Source: JAENZQ01 sp964553505
GTDB taxonomy: Bacteria; Bacillota; Clostridia; Peptostreptococcales; JAAYPU01
Assembly: GCA_964553505.1 (NCBI GenBank)
Contig: CAZKKX010000028.1
Coordinates: 1-22,388, forward strand
Length of the DNA stretch: 22,388 bases
Direction: 5' to 3'
Under the pieces are notes generated by a model. That model ran no database searches, was not told the DNA's origin, and saw nothing but the letters and a program-made list of their open reading frames with translations. Shown in pieces: positions 1-7,086 of the stretch; within the stretch, counting starts at the first letter, position 1; every line of letters begins with the position of its first letter. Position numbers and translations under genes: made by a program.

Positions 1-68
1 AATAAATAACAATTTTGGTTAATAATCCTATGGATTTATTGGGTAAATATTTTTTAGGAATAAAGAAG

Positions 69-97
69 TTGACATTATTTTAAAAAAGGATTAAACT
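69..97 (+). promoter_or_regulatory. Predicted sigma-A promoter of the LacI-family regulator gene
   Basis: A perfect -35 box TTGACA (69-74) is followed after 17 nt by TAAACT (92-97), a 4/6 match to the -10 consensus. The start point would lie near 104, giving a leader of about 55 nt before the GTG at 160. The operator-like palindrome at 108-127 sits just downstream of that start point. Inferred from sequence only. Confidence 0.55.
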
Positions 98-107
98 AAA
101 TATAAAC

Positions 108-127
108 TCAGTTATTCGATTAACTGA
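108..127. promoter_or_regulatory. Predicted LacI-family operator (CpG-centred palindrome)
   Basis: The site is TCAGTTATTC followed by GATTAACTGA, a 20-bp pseudo-palindrome with 9 of 10 base pairs symmetric about a central CG. That is the usual form of LacI/GalR-family operators. It lies between the predicted promoter and the regulator gene, so the regulator probably represses itself. A related core occurs at 1192-1205 before rbsD. Confidence 0.6.
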
Positions 128-159
128 AATTCATATTTTTGTGAACAAGGAGGATTGCG

Positions 160-1164
160 GTGCGACCTACTATAAAAGATGTAGCTAAACTTGCGAATGT
201 TTCTACCGCAACAGTATCAAATGTTCTGACTAAAAAAAAATTTGTCAGTCCGGATTTGGAAGAAAAAATTCGTCAAGCAATGAATAAACTCAATTATAAA
301 CCTAATACGATTGCTCGAAGTTTAAAAGTAAATCGCTCTTTCAATATTGGATTAATGGTTCCTGATATTACTAATCCCTTTTTTGGCGAAATTGTAAAAT
401 ATGCCGAAAAAGTTGCTCACAAGGAAAACTATCAAATTACATTATGTAATTCGGATAATGATTCAAAACGTGAGAAAAAATTAATTGATATTTTTCTCTC
501 TGCCGGAGTGGATGGAATTATTAATGTTGCACCCAGAATGAAACAAAGGCAGCTTAACGAAAAGATTAATATTCCAATGCTCATCGTAGATCGTCCTCAT
601 TTTCAGACTACGGAAAATATTGCTTTCGTTTATGCAGACAATTATATCAGTTCCGCCTCTGTTGCGCAGTACTTTGTTGAAAAAGGATATCGTAAATTCA
701 TTTGTTTTGCAGGTCCTGTAGAAGACGTCCCCAATGCATTTAAAAGGCTATCCGGCTTTTTAGATAAATTAAAGGAATATGGATTCTCAGAAAAAGATTG
801 TGAAGTATATTATTGTGACTTTACTTTTGATTCCGGCTATAATACCATGGACCAGCTTTTAAAAAACTACAATCCTTTAGACCATAAAGCCGCTTTTATC
901 AGTAGCGATATTACCGCTTGGGGTGCTATAGAAGCTGCAAAGGCTCAGAATTTGCAGATACCTAAAGATATTGCCATTGCCGGTTATGATAATATTTACT
1001 TTTCTAAATTTCTGCATCCCGGACTTACTACTGTCGAAAACCCAACAAAGGAACTGGGAACAATGGCGGCACAACTATTAATCGACGTTATCAATTCCCA
1101 GAAAAAGTTTAATGGAAACTACATCGTAGTTAGTTCGTCATTAATAGAACGTCAATCAACTTAA
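160..1164 (+). CDS. LacI/GalR-family transcriptional regulator of the ribose-type operon
   Basis: This 334-aa cytosolic repressor has an N-terminal LacI helix-turn-helix (residues 4-25, TIKDVAKLANVSTATVSNVL) and a hinge helix (PNTIARSLK, about 48-56). A type-1 periplasmic-binding-protein-like effector domain fills the rest (NIGLMVPDITNPFFGEIV at its start; DIAIAGYDN and LTTVENP near its end). The start is GTG at 160, with AAGGAGG at 147-153 and a 6-nt gap. It lies 58 bp upstream of rbsD on the same strand, so it most likely acts on the following operon in response to a sugar or sugar phosphate. An operator-like palindrome upstream suggests autoregulation. It would be the RbsR equivalent if the operon substrate is ribose, but the effector cannot be read from sequence, so no symbol is given. 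Confidence 0.93.
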   Translation: MRPTIKDVAKLANVSTATVSNVLTKKKFVSPDLEEKIRQAMNKLNYKPNTIARSLKVNRSFNIGLMVPDITNPFFGEIVKYAEKVAHKENYQITLCNSDNDSKREKKLIDIFLSAGVDGIINVAPRMKQRQLNEKINIPMLIVDRPHFQTTENIAFVYADNYISSASVAQYFVEKGYRKFICFAGPVEDVPNAFKRLSGFLDKLKEYGFSEKDCEVYYCDFTFDSGYNTMDQLLKNYNPLDHKAAFISSDITAWGAIEAAKAQNLQIPKDIAIAGYDNIYFSKFLHPGLTTVENPTKELGTMAAQLLIDVINSQKKFNGNYIVVSSSLIERQST

Positions 1165-1191
1165 GACGTACTATAAAAATTTTAATAATAG

Positions 1192-1205
1192 GTTAATCGT
1201 TTAAA
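1192..1205. promoter_or_regulatory. Second LacI-type operator core upstream of rbsD
   Basis: GTTAATCGTTTAAA matches the core of the site at 108-127 (GTTATTCGATTAAC) at 11 of 14 positions, and the central TCG is identical. Its outer arms are less symmetric than those of the upstream site. It ends one base before the rbsD ribosome-binding site (1207-1214), so a bound repressor could block transcription into the operon. No convincing separate promoter was found in 1165-1222. Confidence 0.45.
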
Positions 1206-1222
1206 TGAAAGGAGTATTTTTT

Positions 1223-1666
1223 ATGAAAAGAACTGGTATTTTAAATGCAGAGTTATCTAAAGCAGTAGGAAAAATGGGACATGGAGATATTATCCTTATT
1301 GGGGATGTAGGATGTCCTTTCCCAAGGCATGAAATGACAACTTGTATTGATCTTGCCGTAACAGATGGTGTTCCAAAGGTAAGTGATGTTTTAAAAGTTG
1401 TTTTACAGGAACTTGAGGTGGAAAGTTATATAGTTGCAAAGGAAACAAAGGATATTAGCCCGGATACTTACCAAGAATTTAAAACAATTATTTCCCAATT
1501 CAGTAACAAAGGAAACCGACTTGAAGAAAAAACAATACCTCATCCTGAAATGAAAGACTTATGGCTAAACGGTGCCCTAAGTGGAAAAGAGGTAAAAGTT
1601 TTCGTTAGAACAGGTCAAAGAACACCTTACTGCTATATTGCTTTGGAAGCAGGTGTTGACTTTTAA
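1223..1666 (+). CDS. rbsD: RbsD/FucU-family sugar mutarotase (D-ribose pyranase-like)
   Basis: RbsD interconverts the pyranose and furanose forms of ribose in the cytosol, supplying the form used by ribokinase. This 147-aa protein is slightly longer than E. coli RbsD (139 aa). It keeps the MGHGD motif with catalytic His20, Asp28, and the C-terminal RTG...TPY motif with Tyr136. The Asn that follows Tyr by two residues in E. coli RbsD is Tyr138 here, and the loop after PFP (residues 32-40) is about two residues longer, so substrate preference may differ. The start is ATG 1223, preceded by GAAAGGAG (1207-1214); an in-frame ATG at 1205 overlaps that ribosome-binding site and is rejected. It is the first structural gene of the operon. 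Family assignment is firm; ribose specificity is inferred from the neighbours. Confidence 0.88.
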   Translation: MKRTGILNAELSKAVGKMGHGDIILIGDVGCPFPRHEMTTCIDLAVTDGVPKVSDVLKVVLQELEVESYIVAKETKDISPDTYQEFKTIISQFSNKGNRLEEKTIPHPEMKDLWLNGALSGKEVKVFVRTGQRTPYCYIALEAGVDF

Positions 1667-1701
1667 CAAAGATACCTTGATTTTGAGAGGAGTAATTGTT
1701 T

Positions 1702-2523
1702 GTGAATAGATTTAAAACTATTTTTAATATTAACAAACCAATTATTGGAATGGTTCATTTAAGACCATTACCCGGCTCGCCACTTTATGATCCGTCTTGT
1801 ATGAATATGGACAAAATTATTGAAATTGCAAAAGAAGAGGCAAAGATCCTTGAGGCGGCAGGTGTGGACGGCATCCAGGTAGAAAACATGTGGGATATTC
1901 CTTACCTGAAAGGTTCAGAAATAACCCATGAAACAACAGCCGCTCTTGCGGTCGCCTTGCATGAAGTCGTCAATCATGTCAGCATACCCGTTGGTGCCGA
2001 GTGCCACATGAACGGAGGGCACATTGCCCTATCTTGTGTGGTTGCGGCATCAGCAAAATGGATACGTGTTTTTGAATGGTGCAACGCTTTTATATCTCAA
2101 TCAGGCTATATCGAAGCAATCGGCGGAACAATTTCCAGAATGCGCAGCAACCTTCGTGCAGATAGTGTTTGTTTTTTATGTGATATAAACGTAAAACACG
2201 GCAGTCATTTTATCATTCATGATCGAAGCATCAAAGAACAAGCCATGGACGTTGAAGCTCAGAATGGAGATGCCATTATTGTTACCGGTTTTGATACCGG
2301 TCTGCCTCCTACAGTGGAGCGAGTACAGGATTGTAAAAAAGCAATCAGCCTTCCTGTTTTGCTTGGAAGCGGTGTTAACACCCAAAATGCACGACAGCTT
2401 CTTGAATGCGCAGATGGCGCAATAGTAGGAAGCTGGTTTAAAGAAGACGGCAACTGGAAAAATAAAATGGATTATAAAAGAATAAAGTCTTTCATGAAAG
2501 AAATAGAACCTTTCAGGAGGTAA
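1702..2523 (+). CDS. BtpA/SgcQ-family TIM-barrel protein
   Basis: This 273-aa protein belongs to the BtpA/SgcQ family (Pfam BtpA), seen in the N-terminal KPIIGMVHLRPLPGSPLYD, the central GVDGIQVENMWDIPY, and the C-terminal PVLLGSGVNTQNA and ADGAIVGSWFK phosphate-site-like segments. The last two resemble phosphate-binding loops of other (beta-alpha)8 barrels. The family is named after a cyanobacterial photosystem I assembly factor and E. coli SgcQ, and no member's reaction is well established to my knowledge. Here it sits between a sugar mutarotase and a sugar kinase, so an enzymatic step on a sugar or sugar phosphate is the likeliest role. The start is GTG 1702, nine bases after AGGAG (1688-1692); a TTG at 1696 is too close to that site. 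It ends 7 bp before rbsK. Confidence 0.85.
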   Translation: MNRFKTIFNINKPIIGMVHLRPLPGSPLYDPSCMNMDKIIEIAKEEAKILEAAGVDGIQVENMWDIPYLKGSEITHETTAALAVALHEVVNHVSIPVGAECHMNGGHIALSCVVAASAKWIRVFEWCNAFISQSGYIEAIGGTISRMRSNLRADSVCFLCDINVKHGSHFIIHDRSIKEQAMDVEAQNGDAIIVTGFDTGLPPTVERVQDCKKAISLPVLLGSGVNTQNARQLLECADGAIVGSWFKEDGNWKNKMDYKRIKSFMKEIEPFRR

Positions 2524-2530
2524 TAAATTT

Positions 2531-3454
2531 ATGGAAAATCAAATCTTATGCATGGGAAGCATCAATATCGATTTAGTTATGTATATGGATAAAATGCCTG
2601 AACCGGGAGAAACCATAGTAACTGACAATTATCAAACTTTTCCGGGAGGTAAAGGTGGTAATCAGGCATCTGCAGCTTCTCTTCTGGGAGGAAAAGTAAA
2701 GTATTTCACCAGACTGGGAAGCGATAATTTTAGTCAAGAACTCACATCAAAACAGGAAAAAAATGGAGTAAGTATGAAAAATGTCATTTACATGAATAAT
2801 GCTACTGCAGGGGTTGCTATGATCCGAGTTGATAAAAAAGGACAAAATTCTATTTCTTTTACTCCTGGAGCCAACCAACTTCTTACACCAAAAGATGTAG
2901 AACAAAACGCACATATTTTCGACAACTGTAAATTCTTATTGATTACAATGGAAATAAAACCTGAAACAGTATATAAGGCCATTGAAATTGCAAGCAAAAA
3001 GGGCCTGACAGTTATTTTGGATCCCTCACCTGTACCGGAAAACGGTATACCTGGCGAAATTGCTGAATTGGTTGACTATACAAAACCCAATGAAATGGAA
3101 ACCGAAGCGCTTACCGATATCCATATTACAGGTCGCAAATCGGCATCAGATGCATTAAAAATCCTTAAAAATAAAGGTTTTAAGAATCCCATTATAACAT
3201 TATCTGATGCAGGGGCCCTTACTTATTTAAATGGAAATGAATACTTTATTGAACCAATCAAAGTACAAAGCATCGACAGTACTGCTGCAGGGGACATCTT
3301 CCTCGGTGCATTTTCAGCAGCACTATCAAATGGAAGACCATATAAATACTGTCTTAATTTTGCAAAAACTGCCGCTGCCATCAGTACGACAAAAAAAGGT
3401 GCTCAATCATCAATACCAACTATTGAAGAAATAAATGCTTATATGAAAAAGTAA
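2531..3454 (+). CDS. rbsK: Ribokinase-like PfkB-family sugar kinase
   Basis: Ribokinase phosphorylates ribose at O5 with ATP, feeding the pentose phosphate pathway. The 307-aa protein shows both PfkB signatures: FPGGKGGNQA (residues 37-46) at the sugar-binding end, and DSTAAGDIFLGAF (249-261) with catalytic base Asp255, the same number as in E. coli RbsK. Length is normal for ribokinase (about 300-310 aa). The start is ATG 2531, ten bases after AGGAGG (2515-2520), which overlaps the end of the preceding gene; the two are surely cotranscribed. The usual DTTGAGD form of the second signature is DSTAAGD here, a variant also common among ribokinases. Ribose is the likely substrate, but PfkB sugar specificity is not certain from motifs. 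Confidence 0.9.
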   Translation: MENQILCMGSINIDLVMYMDKMPEPGETIVTDNYQTFPGGKGGNQASAASLLGGKVKYFTRLGSDNFSQELTSKQEKNGVSMKNVIYMNNATAGVAMIRVDKKGQNSISFTPGANQLLTPKDVEQNAHIFDNCKFLLITMEIKPETVYKAIEIASKKGLTVILDPSPVPENGIPGEIAELVDYTKPNEMETEALTDIHITGRKSASDALKILKNKGFKNPIITLSDAGALTYLNGNEYFIEPIKVQSIDSTAAGDIFLGAFSAALSNGRPYKYCLNFAKTAAAISTTKKGAQSSIPTIEEINAYMKK

Positions 3455-3472
3455 CTGAAAGGAGTTTCCGCT

Positions 3473-4975
3473 GTGGGTAATCCTATTGTTCTAAAAATGC
3501 ATCATATTAAGAAAAATTTTGGTGGTATCTGTGCATTGAAAGGTATTGATTTCGAATTAGAACAAGGTGAAGTCCATGCTCTCTTGGGCGAAAATGGTGC
3601 TGGCAAATCCACAATGATTAAAATAATTACCGGAGTCCATCAAGCCGATGAAGGCAAAATCTTTTTAAATGGAAATCTCATCAAAGTACATAATCCCATT
3701 GATGCCAGAAAAAAAGGAATTGCTGCAATTTATCAAGAGCTTAGTCTGATCGAATCCTTAACTGTAGCAGAAAATATTTTTCTTGGAAACGAACCTACTT
3801 TTTCCCCAATAGGTATATATGATAGGTCAACTCTTTACAAACGTAGCAGAGAGTACCTGGAACGATTCGGAATAGATATTGATTACAAACAAAAAATAGC
3901 TGATCTGGGAATGGGACAAAAACGTATTATTGAAATAGTAAAAGCCCTTGCCTTAGATGCAAAAATTTTACTTTTAGATGAACCAACTACCGGTATGAGC
4001 AAAGCAGAAATTGAAACACTGTTTCAGATTATTGAAAACCTAAAGAAAAACAATGTAACCATGATTTATATCTCGCACTATTTAGATGAAGTTTTTCGCA
4101 TCAGTAATCGTACAACCGTTTTTCGCGACGGAAAGAACGCAGGAACTTTCAATACAAATGAAGTCACTTTTGATGAATTGGTGAAATGTATGATCGGTAA
4201 AAAAATGCAAATATCGTCAAAAAAACGCATCAGAAATCTGGATACGAAAGAAACTGCATTGGAACTCATAGATTTTAAAACCAATCGTATGAAAGAAAAA
4301 GTATCGCTGTGTGTTCGGAAGTCAGAAATTTTGGGGATTACCGGAATTATCGGCGCAGGAAAAAGCGAACTGGCTCACAGTATCTTTGGAAATGCAAAAT
4401 TGGAGAACGGAGAAATCCGTATAAACGATAAAAAGGCACATATTCATTCGGCGTATTCTTCCAAGAATTACAAAATTGCTTTTATTCCTGAAGATAGAAA
4501 ATCTCAAGGTTTGTTTTTAAGAGAATCACTTGCAAATAACATGACTATTGTCAGCCTTGAACAAATTGAAAACCGATTCAGACTGCTCAGCAATAAAAGA
4601 AAAAAAGAAAACACAAACACTATGGGAAAAAAAATAAGGGTCAACCCATTAAATACGGATTTACAAGTGGGCAATCTTTCCGGTGGCAACCAGCAAAAAG
4701 TAGTCATTGGAAAATGGCTGATGGGAGACCCTGATATCATTGTAATGGACGAACCTACAAGGGGTATTGATATTGGAGCAAAATCTGAAATATACAGCTT
4801 GATTCAAGAACTTGCTGAAAAAGATAAGGCAATTATCTTGATGTCTTCTGAGTTTAAAGAGTTAGTTGATTTATGCGACAGAATTCTGGTGCTGTGTAAG
4901 GGTAAAATTGTAGGAGAACTTGCATCGGAAGATGCCGACAGTCAGAAGCTGCTATCACTGTCTCTAGGAGGTTAA
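3473..4975 (+). CDS. rbsA: Ribose-type sugar ABC transporter, duplicated ATP-binding subunit
   Basis: RbsA-type proteins are two fused nucleotide-binding domains that power a single-permease CUT2 sugar importer. In this 500-aa protein the first domain has Walker A GENGAGKST (39-47), a degenerate signature LGMGQKR (145-151) and Walker B ILLLDEPT (165-172). The second has a degenerate Walker A GIIGAGKSE (291-299), the signature LSGGNQQKV (402-410) and Walker B DIIVMDEPT (421-429). The switch histidine is present in the first domain (YISH) but replaced by Ser-Glu in the second (MSSE), as is usual for the family. Length matches E. coli RbsA (501 aa). The start is GTG 3473, eight bases after GAAAGGAG (3457-3464). 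It lies four bases before the permease gene. Ribose is the probable but unproven substrate. Confidence 0.92.
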   Translation: MGNPIVLKMHHIKKNFGGICALKGIDFELEQGEVHALLGENGAGKSTMIKIITGVHQADEGKIFLNGNLIKVHNPIDARKKGIAAIYQELSLIESLTVAENIFLGNEPTFSPIGIYDRSTLYKRSREYLERFGIDIDYKQKIADLGMGQKRIIEIVKALALDAKILLLDEPTTGMSKAEIETLFQIIENLKKNNVTMIYISHYLDEVFRISNRTTVFRDGKNAGTFNTNEVTFDELVKCMIGKKMQISSKKRIRNLDTKETALELIDFKTNRMKEKVSLCVRKSEILGITGIIGAGKSELAHSIFGNAKLENGEIRINDKKAHIHSAYSSKNYKIAFIPEDRKSQGLFLRESLANNMTIVSLEQIENRFRLLSNKRKKENTNTMGKKIRVNPLNTDLQVGNLSGGNQQKVVIGKWLMGDPDIIVMDEPTRGIDIGAKSEIYSLIQELAEKDKAIILMSSEFKELVDLCDRILVLCKGKIVGELASEDADSQKLLSLSLGG

Positions 4976-4979
4976 GAAA

Positions 4980-5939
4980 TTGGAACAGGTAAAAACAGAT
5001 ATTAAGCACAAGGTTTCCAAGGCTTTGAAAAGCGAAATAGGATTACTACTGATATTAATACTTCTTTGTACGGTATTTGCGTTTTCATCTGAGTATTTCC
5101 TTACCGGCAAAAATCTGATGAATGTAACACGTCAGATTTCTATTGTACTTATCATTGGCATCGGCATGCTGTGCGTTGTACTCACAGGCGAAATCGATTT
5201 ATCAGTCGGTTCTTCCGCAGCATTAGCGGGAATAGCCTGTGCTGCAGTTATCACACAGACCGGGTCTCAAACAATGGGCATCCTTGCCGGCATCGGTATT
5301 GGAACAATGACCGGTGCTTTTAACGGGATCATGACTGTTTATGGAAGAATCCCCTCTTTTATTGTCACTCTTGCATCAATGGGAATCTTCCGAGGTATAG
5401 CACTGGTATGGACACAAGGCAAACCAATATCAGGGCTTCCTGAAAGCTTTTCTTTTCTGGGGGCAAAATACATATTTGGAATCATTCCTGCCTCCACTAT
5501 TGTATGCTCTATCCTTGTGCTCATTGGATTTCTTATGATTCATAAGACAAAGCATGGCGTTTATATAAAGTCTATAGGAGCCAACAATGAAGCCGCTGTT
5601 CTATCGGCTATTCCCATTAACCGATATAAAATATTATCTTTCTTGACAGTAGGGATTATGTGTGCAATTGGAGGCATCATTACCACTTCCAAATTGTTAT
5701 CCGCACAACCTAACGCTTGTGAAGGTATGGAAATGGACGTGCTTTCAGCAGTTATCCTGGGAGGCGCTTCTCTATCCGGCGGTGTCGGTACAATAACAGG
5801 AACTTTAATTGGTGCATTAACCATTGGAGTTATAAATAACGGCATGAATCTGTTGGGAGTAAGTCCTTTCTTTCAGCAGATTGTTAAAGGCACAATAATT
5901 TTAATAGCAGTATTGATTAAGCGAAAAGAAAAAAAATAA
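4980..5939 (+). CDS. rbsC: Ribose-type sugar ABC transporter, permease subunit
   Basis: This 319-aa integral membrane protein is the permease of a CUT2 family importer and should form a homodimer with RbsA on the cytoplasmic face. Hydrophobic segments span most of its length; the first is near residues 20-38 and the last ends close to the C-terminal KRKEKK. The family motif LTGEIDLSVGS (about residues 62-72) and the cytoplasmic GANNEAAVLSAIPINRYK segment that contacts the ATPase are both present. Length agrees with E. coli RbsC (321 aa). The start is TTG 4980 with AGGAGG (4966-4971) eight bases upstream, inside the end of rbsA. The binding-protein gene follows after 12 bp. Confidence 0.91.
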   Translation: MEQVKTDIKHKVSKALKSEIGLLLILILLCTVFAFSSEYFLTGKNLMNVTRQISIVLIIGIGMLCVVLTGEIDLSVGSSAALAGIACAAVITQTGSQTMGILAGIGIGTMTGAFNGIMTVYGRIPSFIVTLASMGIFRGIALVWTQGKPISGLPESFSFLGAKYIFGIIPASTIVCSILVLIGFLMIHKTKHGVYIKSIGANNEAAVLSAIPINRYKILSFLTVGIMCAIGGIITTSKLLSAQPNACEGMEMDVLSAVILGGASLSGGVGTITGTLIGALTIGVINNGMNLLGVSPFFQQIVKGTIILIAVLIKRKEKK

Positions 5940-5951
5940 GGAGGGAAATTT

Positions 5952-6905
5952 ATGTTGAAAAAAGTGTTAGTTTTGCTAGTTGTTCTAACAATGTGTTGGG
6001 CAGTATTCATTGGATGCGCCGAACAAGCACCGGAAGCAGGTGCTGAGAGTGAAGAGGGAGGAATATCTGAAGAGATTACCATTGGATTTGCTGTTTCAAC
6101 TCTTGCCAACGATTTCTTTGTTACCATGAACGATGCAGGTCAGGAAGAAGCATTAGAAATGGGAATCAACATGATCACTCTGGATGCACAGGATTCTTCA
6201 GAAACTCAGGTTACACAAATCGAAGATCTCATCACCCAGCAAGTCAATCTACTTATTGTCAATCCTGTTGATTCCGACGCCGTAGGAACTGCAATTATTG
6301 CGGCCAATGATGCAGGCATACCGGTTATTACCGTCACCAGACCTTCAAATTCAGGTGAAGTGATTCAACATCTCGACATTGATAATAAAGAAGCCGGAAT
6401 GCTGGATGCCGAACAGCTTATCGCCGACTTGGGAGGAGAAGGTAAAGTAGCCATACTTGAAGGCATCGCAGGTGCACCTTCTGCTAACGACAGGCAAGCA
6501 GGCTTTGTTGATAAACTGGAAGTAGACGCTCCTGAGATTGAAATCACCACTTCATTGACTGCAAACTATTCAAGAGAAGAAGGCGCAACTGTCGCCGAGG
6601 ATATACTTCAATCCAACCCTGAATTAGATGCAATCTATGCACATAATGATGAGATGGCCCTCGGAGCCGTACGTGCAGTAACAGCTGCAGGTCGAAAAGA
6701 TGAAATCAAAATTTATGGTATCGATGCCACGGCTGATGCCATAGAAGCATTAAAAACAGGTGAAATGGCAGCTACAGTTCAACAGCAACCGGATGTACAA
6801 ATTCGCACAGCTTTGGAAAGTGCATTAAAAGTACTTAATGGTGAATCTGTAGAGTCTTTAATCAACATTCCTCTGAAACTATTAACCAAAGATAATGTAG
6901 AATAA
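5952..6905 (+). CDS. rbsB: Ribose-type sugar-binding lipoprotein
   Basis: This is the extracellular solute-binding subunit of the importer. Residues 1-21 form a lipoprotein signal peptide (basic MLKK, hydrophobic core), with lipobox FIGC and lipidated Cys22. An acidic linker of about 20 residues follows. The mature part (from about residue 40) is a periplasmic-binding-protein type 1 domain, with ITIGFAVSTLANDFF at its start, QVNLLIVNPVDSDAV and GIPVITV in the first lobe, and DAIYAHNDEMALGAV and GIDATADAIEALKTGEMAATVQQQP in the second; the last is typical of RbsB-like proteins. The start is ATG 5952 with AAGGAGGG 12 to 5 bases upstream. It is the last gene of the operon and is followed by a long hairpin (6939-6988). 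Confidence 0.92.
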   Translation: MLKKVLVLLVVLTMCWAVFIGCAEQAPEAGAESEEGGISEEITIGFAVSTLANDFFVTMNDAGQEEALEMGINMITLDAQDSSETQVTQIEDLITQQVNLLIVNPVDSDAVGTAIIAANDAGIPVITVTRPSNSGEVIQHLDIDNKEAGMLDAEQLIADLGGEGKVAILEGIAGAPSANDRQAGFVDKLEVDAPEIEITTSLTANYSREEGATVAEDILQSNPELDAIYAHNDEMALGAVRAVTAAGRKDEIKIYGIDATADAIEALKTGEMAATVQQQPDVQIRTALESALKVLNGESVESLINIPLKLLTKDNVE

Positions 6906-6938
6906 AAACCATAACTGCCCGTTTATCTGATTTTAATT

Positions 6939-6988
6939 GAAAGCATGATAATTGGTTCCCCCATCTATGTCCAATTTATCATGCTTTC
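6939..6988 (+). terminator. Long hairpin after rbsB, probable terminator
   Basis: GAAAGCATGATAATTGG (6939-6955) pairs with CCAATTTATCATGCTTTC (6971-6988) with one bulged base, giving a stem of about 17 bp and a 15-nt loop. It begins 33 bases after the rbsB stop. Only a broken T-rich tail (TCTATT) follows, so it may instead be a 3'-end stabiliser or processing site. Confidence 0.5.
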
Positions 6989-7021
6989 TCTATTGATTAA
7001 AAGTATGCTTCTATCATAGTC

Positions 7022-7063
7022 CATAGTCAGCATCTCGGTTTTGACTATGCGAACAGTTTTTTT
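7022..7063 (+). terminator. Second weak terminator-like hairpin between convergent rbsB and gerC
   Basis: CATAGTCA (7022-7029) and TGACTATG (7042-7049) form a perfect 8-bp inverted repeat. Seven T residues (7057-7063) follow on the + strand, but seven bases separate the stem from the T run. It could end leftover transcription from the rbs side before the convergent gerC gene. Confidence 0.35.
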
Positions 7064-7086
7064 CCTGGTGTGATCACAGAAGATGC

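Noticed and set aside
22..41. Inverted repeat AATCC-TAT-GGATT as a terminator for a gene left of the window.
   Set aside because: The stem is short and AT-rich, the loop is only three bases and the T run after it is not adjacent; chance pairing is likely.
1..159. Catabolite-responsive element (cre) near the sugar operon.
   Set aside because: No match to the TGWAANCGNTNWCA form was found here or in 1165-1222; the CpG palindrome at 108-127 fits the local regulator better.
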